Positions 1-9,325 of a stretch of 28,945 nucleotides of DNA are shown here, piece by piece. A program made the translations under genes and the position numbers. Source of the DNA: Oehlia diaphana (Eukaryota > Glomeromycota > Glomeromycetes > Glomerales > Glomeraceae); the NCBI GenBank assembly GCA_003833135.1, contig QZLH01000327.1:76912-105856 (forward strand), read 5' to 3'. The notes beneath the pieces are model-generated. The model was not told where the DNA came from, did no database searches, and saw nothing but the letters and a program-made list of their open reading frames with translations. Positions within the stretch are counted from its first letter, which is position 1; the number at the start of each line of letters is the position of its first letter.

Positions 1-204
1 AAGTAATGAGCATTTGGGGTATGACAGATAGTTCTTTTATAAGAATAAAATTACGAAAAATCACGTGATTTCTTGGTATTTTGGATTTTTCATATATTTT
101 TATATAAATCCAGTTTGGCGAGATTTTTTCGATATATCGGATGTCTTGATATATCAGATATTTTTACTGGAACAAACTGATCCGATTTATCGAGATTGCC
201 TGTG
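1..204. repeat. AT-rich left edge, possible end of a MITE
   Basis: No coding frame is visible. It holds a perfect 14-nt palindrome (AAATCACGTGATTT, 58-71). Near 188-204, read on the minus strand, is a sequence resembling the GAAATTCGATAAA-type terminus of the MITE at 6525-15586, which also has a TCACGTGA-centred hairpin. It could be the right half of a related element cut by the window edge. The similarity is short and the call is weak. Confidence 0.25.
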
Positions 205-430
205 TAAATAGCTTATTGTATAATAAATTCTAGATATAAAGTTCTATTTAATAATTTTTTAAATCAGTTTAATCTCTCATTTTCGTTCACTTATTTCTTC
301 TTGTTGTCATTACACAGTATTATTTTACTTACAACAAATAATTTTATAGACTATTTATATTGTAAATTCTTAAGAACGTTCTTTTGTTTCATTGTTTTTT
401 AATTAATTCAAGACTAAGTTTTTATTTCTA

Positions 431-2690
431 ATGACGTTCGAGAAAGGAGAGATGGATTTTGAGTTTTGCTTACCTATGAAGAAACCTTTTGCAGAAATAA
501 GACGACTTTTCTATCAAGACCGATAAAATATACAGGGAAATTAACTTTATATGAAATTGAAGAATCTAATGAATTTAATGAGGAATTATTGAATCAGTTA
601 AGAATTTCAAATAAATTATTGGAAATATTGCTGTTATCGGTGAATTATCAAACATTTTGTTATTTTGATATCAGATATTTTTGATTTAATTAATAATAAT
701 AATTTAGAATTATATGAAACTATTCAGACAAAAAAATTTGTGATCGTTTAATTATAGATTAGGAAGTACTGTAATGTCTATGAAATCTTTAAAAAGGCAT
801 AAAGAAAATATTAGATATTTCTTATAACAAGATATTTATTATGGATATCATAAATTTATTGATTTATTGAAAAGGATACGTTGATATTTTACAACATGGT
901 TTAAGAAAATTTAACAGTGTTGAACAATTAGTTTATAATTGATTTACGTTTAAAAGTTACTTATTCAAAAAAAGATTAAGAATGAGACTGTTATATTGGC
1001 TAAGGTATGAAATTTAGCAAAATTATTATCATTTTAATTTACTTTTATAAATAATTGACGAAAAAAATATTTTAATTTTTTCAGTTCTCTAGTTTTTAGA
1101 AAATGTTGATGGCGGGATTATGACATCGAATATGGAGATTTATCTAAATTTTAATGAAATAATTATCAAAAGATCACGAATATCGGATTCAAAAAAGTAA
1201 AAAAGTCAAATTCAAACGAAAGAGCAACAAAAAAATTATGGCAATAATACAATAATAATAGGGGGAGAATATTCATAGATGTCATGAATCAAAATTCGTA
1301 ACGTGTAATCATTATGATAGTGAAAGGTTCGATAATGAATTAACGATGTCGGTTACAATTATTAAATAATTCGGATAACTAATATATAAAATTTTTAGGA
1401 TTATCTGATTTAGCTTAATTGTTTCAATTGGATTATTTACAATCTTTATATGAAAAATATACTCTTGGTTGGCCTGTAAAATTAAAATGTTGCTTTAGTG
1501 GGTACTATTTTTACATGGTTGTCAAATTCTTCATAAAGAAATTAGATGTATGATGGGCAAGAATCAAGAATTTTTTTTTTTGTTTTTATGAATATTTTTT
1601 AAATTGATTTTTATTATTTTTTTAGATCAATGAAAGACTTGAACCAAAGGTAGAGAGGTTTAATTTCTGAGGATCCGCAAAGTGTGGCGGATACTTTGTT
1701 GAAAATATAACAGCGGTGGTTCATTGGTTAGCTCCGGAAAGATTATGACAGGGAACGAAAGTGAAATTTTCATCAAAATGTGATATTTCAGGTTCGTTCC
1801 GTTCGTTCCCTAAAAAAAACTTAGTGTTCGTCTAATGTGATCATATTAATCAGATATATATTTATTATTTTATGTTTAGCTTTAGTATTCTTTTGTGGGA
1901 AAGCGTTTGATTAATTCCAAATAAAGATTGGAGTTATACGAACATTATTGATCATATTAAGGTTGGTAAACGTGAAATCCATCTTCAAAAAGATCTTACA
2001 AAGATAATTCGAGCTGGTAAGATGAAATTATTATTAACACAAATTAAGTCGTCAAATTTCTGCAGTATTAATACATTTTTATTTAAATTTAAAAATAGCG
2101 TGGTAAAATGATCCAATACTTCGACCAGGGCTTCATAAATTTTTCGATCAACTATAGACTTTAACGCAGAAAATATCCATTAAAAAAATTTACACTGCCA
2201 ACCAGAAAGATTATTATAAGAGAATGAAAGATTTGGACAAAAAACCGAGTAGTAATAATTTAGATAAAACAACATCATTATAGATGGAGATAATAATGAT
2301 CCTGTACCAGAAATCACGGTTATTTTACCAATGATTCAACCAATATTGTTGATGGAGAAAGTATAAATCAGGAGACTGAACGTAAGTTGACATGGGATGT
2401 TTCAATCGCACGCAAAGTTAGGTAATCATTATATGAAATATTGGAAAGCACATGGTTATACGGAAGGTTATCATATTCAAAAAGGTATTAAATAAGGAAC
2501 GAAAGTTTTTAAAGAAGCTGCTGATGATAGCAGATTCACAATTACGTTACGCTTTTTCCCTTTATCAGATCAAATTATTAAAAATACTAATGTTTTCTTA
2601 CAATATTTAAAGTTACAACACAATTTGATTTAAGGAGAATGTATTATGCTAATATGGTTCTTAAATGGGGATAAACCAAGGATTATATAA
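431..2690 (+). pseudogene. Protein kinase/Sel1 pseudogene, copy A
   Basis: This is a decayed multi-exon gene, recognised by alignment with the better copy at 17467-19784. The N-terminal exon (about 431-700) encodes pieces such as RTFC-type and EIEESNEFNEELLNQL. An intron begins near 1003 (GTATGAAATT). Kinase-like pieces follow: LHKEIRC near 1517-1540 at the HRD position, WLAPERL near 1725-1748 at the APE position, then exons near 1877-2020 and 2098-2160. The Sel1-type C-terminus near 2400-2640 contains sequence like GYHIQKG and GTKVFKEAADDS. Frameshifts and stops occur in nearly every exon; an in-frame TGA follows WLAPERL. A start ATG at 431 is followed by a 4-base deletion relative to copy B. 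No functional product is expected. Kinase/Sel1 fusions are a large family in Rhizophagus; that background is from memory. Confidence 0.7.
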
Positions 2691-4225
2691 TTTTTAAATA
2701 GCGTTAAAATTGATAGGGTTTATTTAGATTTTTTTAGACTTTTTTTTATTTAAAGTTTTATCTTGTTTTTTTTTTATATTTATTTTATACTTTATATATT
2801 TATATTCTTTGAAAATAAAATATATGTATAAAAAAAAACTTAGATCTCCAATATTAATCATTCATTGTTAATTATAAATTTCGTTACACTAAAGACATCT
2901 TGGACAACATTTTACAAAACTTTGAGATCAATTTGCGTACATCAAAATTCAAAAACGTGATTATTGTTACTAGCAGTAGAAAAATACGGAAGCCGTAGGA
3001 TTTAGCAACGTAACTTTTGCTCTGTGGTCTAAGTAAAGATCACTTATTAAAAGAATCGAATCGGACTAAAATAAGTAAAGAGATGGTCTTACTGATGTAT
3101 GAACTGTGGAAGTACGTTCCAATTTTAATAAATTAGGTATATTTTGTCATAATGTTGACCTTATCGAATCGGTCACATAAAAATATTAAGGGATTCCAAT
3201 CTGCCTAATTCGCTCTTAACTAGTTAGTATGCAAGTTTATCTTGAAGTTATCATTAATTTTTATGTTTTTTATAATTTCCAAATTTTAATCCAGTATAAT
3301 TTCTTCAGTAAGGATTCAAGATTGGCTGAAATTTTCTTTAACGTGCAGTACGCCAATCACTTAAAATGTTTCCATTGAACAAAATAATACATATTATTTA
3401 TGATAAACTTTATCGTTTCACTGGAGTACTTCCTTCACTATATTTAAGTAAACATTAAAAAAATATGTGCGTCAAAATAATGTTATTTAAAATATTTTTA
3501 AATAATTTCATAATATTCAACAGCTTAAATATAAATAAATATATTTATTATAGCCTCAAAAGAAAATTATAATTTCGTGCTGTAATATAAAATTCTTTTT
3601 TCAAAAAATTATTAAAAGTTATAATTAAGTCTCATAAATTCAAAATTTAAGCGCCAAAGTTTATGCAATTTCAATACAAAATGTTGGAAACAATCAAGCA
3701 ATCGTCACATTACCCGGACACTGTGTACAGAATCCCGAACGAAATCCAGAATTTCTTTTCCTATCGATATAAGGATATTATTTGGTATTTCTTGCGCACT
3801 ATATGATTCATCGTTATCAATTTAATGATTTTAATGATCAAATTTATTGTTATTAACAATAAGCGTTATAGAATTCAATCAATGGTCGTATTAAAATCAC
3901 TAAAAAAACATGACCAAATATTTATAATATCGCATTTTATTAACCTAATTTTAAATGGCCTAGCCTTTAAGAATAACCACCTATAAACTTATGAGAATAA
4001 AAAAATAAACGGTAATTTATCTAAAAGTTAATAAGATTATAGTGCTTGATTACTAACAAGCATTTCTTTTCAATAATATTATAACACTACTCAATTTTGA
4101 TATAAATGAGTAGTCAAAGATAGTACAAAAAAAAAACAATTGACACATTGATATATTTGACTTGAAACCTAAACGTTAAAAATCAATACATTAAAACTCA
4201 TCCAATTAATCCAATATATCAAATT
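2691..4225. other. AT-rich spacer between convergent pseudogenes (copy A)
   Basis: No gene is supported here. The spacer is homologous to 19785-21161 and includes the conserved 59-nt island at 2983-3041. Other blocks shared with copy B are near 3185-3240 (AATTCGCTCTTA), 3340-3400 (CAGTACGCCAATC, TTTCCATTGAACAAAATAAT) and 3650-3680. No open frame is kept between the two copies, so it is probably non-coding 3' flanking DNA. Confidence 0.6.
2983..3041. other. Conserved 59-nt island, copy A
   Basis: It matches 20078-20136 at about 53 of 59 positions without gaps, while flanking DNA is much more diverged and gapped. The core (GGATTTAGCAACGTAA, then TCTGTGGTCTAAGTAAAGAT) is not a recognisable tRNA, snRNA or splice-site block. 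Copy B is open on the minus strand across the island; copy A has stops just beyond it. It may be an RNA, a remnant of a coding exon, or part of a wider repeat family. Confidence 0.45.
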
Positions 4226-4229
4226 TAAA

Positions 4230-5048
4230 CTATTTATTATCAATAAATTGATTCCACACAAGCAAAGATAATTAATTGTACAACCTACCTTCATATTTTT
4301 TATATAATTCAAATGCTCTAATTTTATTCTTTTCAGGACTTGTTCCATTTTCATAATAACCTGCAAGATTATTATTGCACCAATATTTCCTTTTTTAGCC
4401 ACTTCTTCATATAATTCAAATGCTCTAATTTCATCTCTTTTAATTCCTATTCCATTTTCATAACAATACCCAAGATTATTGATTGCATCCATTTGACCTT
4501 TTCCAGCCGCTTTCTTATACTATTCAAATACTTTAATTTAATCTTTTTCAATTCCTATCCCATTTTTATAACAATTTCCAAGATCATTTATTGCAGTAAT
4601 ATTTCCTCTTTTGGCTGCTTCTTTATATAATTTAAATGCTTTTTTTTCCTTTTTTTTCAGTTCCTATTCCACACTGGTAACTATAACCAAGATGACGTAT
4701 ATCACCTGGATAAAGCAATGATTCATTACATTTGCATTTTTGCTTCTTCTCTAGTTGATAACTTTAAGGATGAAGTTAGTGCTTTAGCTAGTAATAAACC
4801 AAGAGAATTTTGTTCTTCTTAGCTCATGTGCCCATATTATCAATAACAGATGTAGTGTTTATTTTGTGATTTTGCATTATTTGGTGCGTTTTGATACTTT
4901 TTGTAAAAATGAGCTTGCTTGCATTCTTTCGGGAACAGCTCATTGAAAGTCCTTAGATCAGTGTTTACATTGTATGTGAAGATGTGGGTGTCAATATTAC
5001 CGATTATTTGTAAATGTTCCCAAACAGTTCCTTTTTTTTTCTTATTAT
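4230..5048 (-). pseudogene. BED-finger/Sel1-repeat pseudogene, copy A
   Basis: On the minus strand the 5' end (about 5048-4920) is clearly homologous to the BED zinc-finger part of the gene at 21162-23350. The start codon is changed from ATG to ATA at 5046-5048, and the second finger cysteine codon reads TGA. A linker region (about 4900-4740) follows. Next come only three full Sel1-type 36-residue units and one terminal partial unit (about 4690-4290). They include a clean stretch [12 protein letters not shown] and later frameshifts. Stops and frameshifts in the finger, linker and last unit make it a clear pseudogene. The array is 13 units shorter than in copy B, although both ends of the gene are retained. 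Confidence 0.75.
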
Positions 5049-5175
5049 TTGGTATGGTTTATTATTTAGGAAAAAAAAAAAATTTTTTTATTCTAAGGAA
5101 CGATAAAAAGAAAGAAATAAGAGATAAAAAGTCATGACAGGACAAGTGATTTATATAGAAATTATCTTTTATTCA
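5049..5175 (-). promoter_or_regulatory. Relic promoter of BED-Sel1 copy A
   Basis: Read on the minus strand, this carries the block found upstream of all three BED-Sel1 copies: TCTATATAAATCACTTGTCC, then a pyrimidine-rich run and TCCTTAGA just before the start region. The TATA-like TATATAAAT lies about 95 nt before the lost start codon. The promoter role is inferred from position and conservation in copies A and B; copy C retains only the proximal part. Confidence 0.4.
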
Positions 5176-5553
5176 ATCTCCACTAGTATAAAAAAGGAAA
5201 TTTTATGTATTTAAAAAAAAAACCACATTAACCAGTTTTTCATAGTAACGTATTTATTATTATTTGCTGACAATTATATATAATTGATACAAATGTACAT
5301 AAACACCTAAAGTGTACTAAAATTTTAGTACCCCCTATAACTAAGTTCAATCTATATCTAAGACTAAATTTGCTATGCCAAAAATCTATTTTTGTGTAAA
5401 ACATCGCTACTAATTTAAAAATTTTTTTTAAAAATTTATTTTATAATTTTTTTTTTATAATTTTTACTATATTTTCTAAATTTTTTTACCGCGATATTGA
5501 CAAAAAAATTTTTGTAAAATCCATTTTGCACACCTACAAAAAAAGAAAATTAA
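5176..5553. other. AT-rich gap with an 18-nt perfect palindrome
   Basis: No gene is seen. The stretch contains a perfect 18-nt palindrome (GTACTAAAATTTTAGTAC, 5314-5331) followed by CCCCCTATAACTAAG, which could be a transposon terminus, and long A/T homopolymers at about 5415-5460. It is absent from the matching place in copy B, so it may be an insertion specific to copy A. Confidence 0.4.
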
Positions 5554-6105
5554 TCAAAACGAAACTAAAATTAATACATTAAAATCTAAATCTTTGTATC
5601 TAAACTTTTTATGAAAGTGTCTCTGATACACGTCCGTACTCTCTGGCGTCCGTAAGATATCTTTGACCAAGTCCAAGTATTTAATTAGCCATATTGTAAA
5701 TTTCAAATGGGTTAAAATACTGTAGTTTATAAACCATAAAAGGAATAGCTTATGATGTACGATACAAACTTGGTTTGGAATTAAAGATTGGCTAAAAAAA
5801 AGGAAATTTGGATAACCGTGACAAGTAATACACAGAAAATCCCAAAAAATAAGCCTTCTCATTAAAGTAACAAAAGTGCATAACCTCATATTGGTTACAC
5901 CACGATTTTCCGAGTCGATTTCCTGACAGGACATTTTCATGACAACTTTGACCAGCATTAAAACTAATGTAGGCCAAACGGTGTCTGGCAAACGTCCTGT
6001 TGGAAAATGGATGTCGGGATTTTGTCCGACATCGCGATCATATGCTGATCGATTAAATACTTTGAATAAAAAAAAATGCATTTCAATAATAAACGCGAAG
6101 TTCAA
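5554..6105 (-). CDS. Unrecognised 183-codon reading frame, probably repeat-derived
   Basis: An unbroken ATG-to-stop frame of 183 codons on the minus strand, unusually long for this AT-rich DNA. No catalytic motif or domain is recognised. The middle is hydrophobic with many Leu, Phe and Trp. The N-terminal third has a proline- and glycine-containing stretch (GQNPDIHFPTGRLPDT) and the C-terminus is basic (FHKKFRYKDLDF). The plus strand is also open over 5939-6124. The region is clearly less AT-rich than its surroundings at 5880-6060. It may be a fragment of a repeat family rather than an expressed gene. The plus-strand motif CCATAAAAGGAATAGC inside it (about 5734) also occurs right of copy B at about 23610. 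Confidence 0.3.
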   Translation of the reverse strand: MNFAFIIEMHFFLFKVFNRSAYDRDVGQNPDIHFPTGRLPDTVWPTLVLMLVKVVMKMSCQEIDSENRGVTNMRLCTFVTLMRRLIFWDFLCITCHGYPNFLFFSQSLIPNQVCIVHHKLFLLWFINYSILTHLKFTIWLIKYLDLVKDILRTPESTDVYQRHFHKKFRYKDLDFNVLILVSF

Positions 6106-6524
6106 TGAGCTTATAAGATTGTAATATACGTCATATTTTTTATAAACCCTTCATACCGTACATTAGTTCTTTTTTTTAGCATTTTTGAACAAGTCCAGGT
6201 GAATTTTTAAAGGTGTAGGATTTATAAGTCACAAGTTATTATTGTATTTTTGTTTTTTTTTTTTTATAATGACTTAAATTACATGTACATGTTGTATTCC
6301 ATTATTTATAGATGGCAGATAAGTGTAATTAGTTAATTTAAATACTTCTAAATAATTTAATTCTTGAAGATAGAATAATATTTTCGGCTTTTGTTTTTCA
6401 CTGCGTAAATTTAAATTTAACCAATTTATTACCAGTTATAAGATGCGGTAATTTATTTGCTGATTGTTTGAAATCCGAGTTTTTTGGTCTGTAAATTGTT
6501 ATAGGGATTACTCTACCCTTAATA
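6106..6524. other. AT-rich intergenic stretch
   Basis: No coding frame or RNA was seen. It contains long T runs and a 12-nt palindrome (ACATGTACATGT, about 6281-6292). It ends at the TA just before the left terminus of the MITE that hosts the LINE. Confidence 0.5.
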
Positions 6525-6808
6525 CAGTGAAATTCGATAAACCGGATATTCGGTTATCAGTTTATCTGATATAACGAAAAAATTTCGTTATACTGAAAAT
6601 CCATTATATTGAATTTCAAAAAATATTACATGCTATCATAATATAACTAATCTACACTATATTTTAATTTTTTCATCTTTATTTTAAGTGAAAGTGATCA
6701 TGAAAAACGAGTACAAAAATATTTTTATTGAATATAATTAAGCATCATGTAATATTTTCTGATCATGTGTTTCGACTATATCAGATATTTAATAGTTATT
6801 CGTGATTT

Positions 6809-6824
6809 ATCTGGTATCCCGTGA
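6809..6824. repeat. Target-site duplication of the LINE, left copy
   Basis: ATCTGGTATCCCGTGA, identical over 16 nt to 15379-15394. It marks the 5' boundary of the retrotransposon insertion inside the host MITE. Confidence 0.9.
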
Positions 6825-6957
6825 AGAACTCTTTCACATCGATCCTTTGACCAAAAATTTAACTAAAGATTTATTACATAGAAAACATATTATTTCTTAA
6901 GTAACAATAAATATTTTTTATAAAAATTTGAACTTCACGACGTGAAACACACATACT
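6825..6957 (+). other. LINE 5' leader
   Basis: 133 nt between the left target-site duplication and the ORF1 ATG at 6958. LINEs usually carry an internal promoter here; no specific box is recognised. Confidence 0.6.
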
Positions 6958-9269
6958 ATGGCACAGAACACACGTTCCAAAAGTTCTAGTAAATCGACTC
7001 AAAAGTCTAAGTTTGAAAATTATGAAAACATCTCTGACGAAGAACTTATTATAGAAACATATGGTCCAAACAAAGAAAAGATTGGACATCAAACTAATCT
7101 ACAAAAACAGGCCAAACGACCTAAAATAGACGTACCTTTAGAATCAAATACATTACAAAAAAATAATGATAACATGGATATAGACGAGCAAAACGATAAG
7201 GAAAAACCAAGAGACTCAGAAAACAATGACATATCACATGACTTAACCCAATCCAATCCACAAGAACCAATCATCACTGAGGATACGACCATGATCTACG
7301 ATCAACATGCACAAGATTCTAATGGGGCCAATTCAGCCGGATCTACAAACACAAATATTACACAAGATAACAACATCAACACAAAGAAACATCACACAAA
7401 CATCTTTAAGGAAACCGATGAACAACCAAATAACCTTTTCATCGCTTTTTTCACGAGAGACCAATTTGAACGAACAAAGAACGACAATGAAATATTAAAC
7501 GATATCAAAAACGCCTTTCTCACAAATAATGATGTAATAGAATTCAAACATCACAGAAAAGCTACTTTGGAATACTTCACTATCACCGTCAAAAACATAG
7601 ATAGTTTCACAAAAATTATTAATGAACCCGTTCCTCTCCTAAATGGGATTAAGCCATTGGCATTTTCAGTCAACATCATAGACCAATTAATTGCTAGGAA
7701 AATAAATAACATATCTGAAAGCACAATCAGATTGGTCAACGTTCCTATAAATTATGACGTCAACCTATTAATCAAACATATAGCAAATTTCACAGGTGGC
7801 GCAATTACAAGCCACAAAGAAATAAAACCACGCCTAAGACGCGATATAAACAACAAAAAGAAAACAAATACACGTCCTTTAGCAAATATTTACAAGATTG
7901 TATTAGTCACTTTCAACAAAAAATCTGCGGCGGATTATCTTCTCAATCAAAATAAGTGGGGAATTCTAATAGAAACCTTTCTCATTAGAATATTACCTTT
8001 AGATGAAGACTCAGACGTATACAAACAACGTACTACACCATTATATACAATAACAGGAATCCCACTAAATGCTAACATTTTAGACATAGAACCATTACTC
8101 AACCATTTGGAAGAAAAATCTATGGAATTCCTTCCAACTAAATCCACAGCTTTACATAAAATCGCACATATATATGCAGATAAAAACCTGTGAATACACA
8201 AGAAATATATGAAAAATTTGATACGATGTTCAAAGAATTCAAACTTTTCATATACCCCTCACATAATTTCAATTACATGAATACATGTGGCTTTTGTGGC
8301 GATGACGATCACAACATCTTGGATTGCAAAGAAACAGATTATAAAATACGACCTAGTGATCAACAAAAACTATACAACAAAAAACTTATCAAACGAAACA
8401 ACGAATACACCCTTAGTGATCAGAATAGATCATCATATAGCAAAATTAGACAAATCACTAATACCCGTTATAATAACAAACCAAACAGTAACATTCCAAA
8501 ACAAGATTACCATCATGGAAATACATATAGACGAAGTCGACACCAATCTCAAGTCGAAGGCAAGCACAACGGGAACAACAAAACGATTAATAACAATTCA
8601 CAAAATTTGCACCCTATACATTCCGCACAACCAATAACATTTAGGAATAATAATAATATTAATAATAACAACATACAAAATAGCGATGGGGTATCAAACA
8701 ACACAACCACAAATATTACAAACAACAATACAGAAATCAACAAATTAAAAGAGAAGATCATACACCTAGAAACGATCATAAAAGACATATCATCAGAATT
8801 ACAAGTCAACAACAAGAAACAAAAGCAACATACCGAAGAAATCAATTTATTGAAAGCCCAAGAAAGACAACACGCCATAAAGCTAGAAACAATCAGCCAG
8901 CATTATAACCAAATACAAACTACTATTAACAATCAGGCCGTTGCTATTAACGAAATCCCAAAAATGCTTGCAATACTAGAAAATATGCAAGCGAATAGTT
9001 TTCATACTTCTAACGCCCCAACAAACGAAGCATATGGATCAAGCAATTATGCCCACCCACCTCATCAATTGTACGAGGACGAACAGAGCTACAATAACTC
9101 CCAAAGCGACTACGATGACTCTAATAATGGATATGAATCATCGGACACGGTCAATAATGTTATATATCCCGATAAAAACTACACACCTTCACGTGTACGC
9201 TCAGGATTCCCATCAATATCGTCAACAGTTGGCGGCCTATTAGGCTTTAATAATAAGGAATCATATTAA
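6958..9269 (+). pseudogene. LINE ORF1 (RNA-binding Gag-like protein), one frameshift
   Basis: ORF1 proteins bind the element RNA and form the ribonucleoprotein used for target-primed reverse transcription. The first frame (6958-8193, 411 codons) has a charged, Asn-rich N-terminus. From about codon 145 follow RRM-like strands, including STIRLVNVPINYD near 7720-7760 and NIYKIVLVTFNKK near 7890-7925, then LYTITGIPLNANI near 8041-8080. It stops at TGA 8191-8193. The -1 frame continues to 9269. It holds a zinc knuckle CX2CX4HX4C (8286-8327), a basic Asn-rich linker, a coiled coil (about 8731-9000, starting EINKLKEKI) and an acidic Tyr/Ser-rich tail. The shift falls at GATAAAAACC (8179-8188), most simply a one-base indel in the A run. 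The second frame has no ATG at its beginning, so reinitiation is unlikely. Confidence 0.85.
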
Positions 9270-9325
9270 TTTAACTTAATGTCATTCACACCAAGTAATA
9301 TCTCTCATACTATCAGGGTGGACTA

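Larger units (their letters stand above)
205..5175 (+). repeat. Segmental duplication, copy A
   Basis: This stretch is colinear with 17205-23470. Shared landmarks in the same order are: TTGTATAATAAATTC (A about 213, B about 17210); the kinase-pseudogene exons; the 59-nt island (2983-3041 versus 20078-20136); GCGCCAAAGTTTATGCAATTTC (about 3651 versus 20620); the minus-strand BED-Sel1 gene; and GACAAGTGATTTATATAGAAAT near the right end. Homology fades beyond about 5175. Copy A is about 1.3 kb shorter than copy B, mostly because its BED-Sel1 gene has far fewer 108-bp Sel1 units. Copy A carries more disabling changes. Confidence 0.85.

Noticed and set aside
2983..3041. Conserved island as a tRNA or spliceosomal RNA
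   Set aside because: No cloverleaf, anticodon loop or T-loop consensus and no snRNA landmark could be found by eye.
4919..5137. 72-codon plus-strand frame
   Set aside because: It is the antisense of the BED-finger part of pseudogene copy A.
5939..6124. 61-codon plus-strand frame
   Set aside because: It overlaps the longer minus-strand frame and has no independent support.
8181..8193. Termination-reinitiation as the way to express the second part of LINE ORF1
   Set aside because: The downstream frame begins without an ATG near the stop; a one-base frameshift explains the data more simply.
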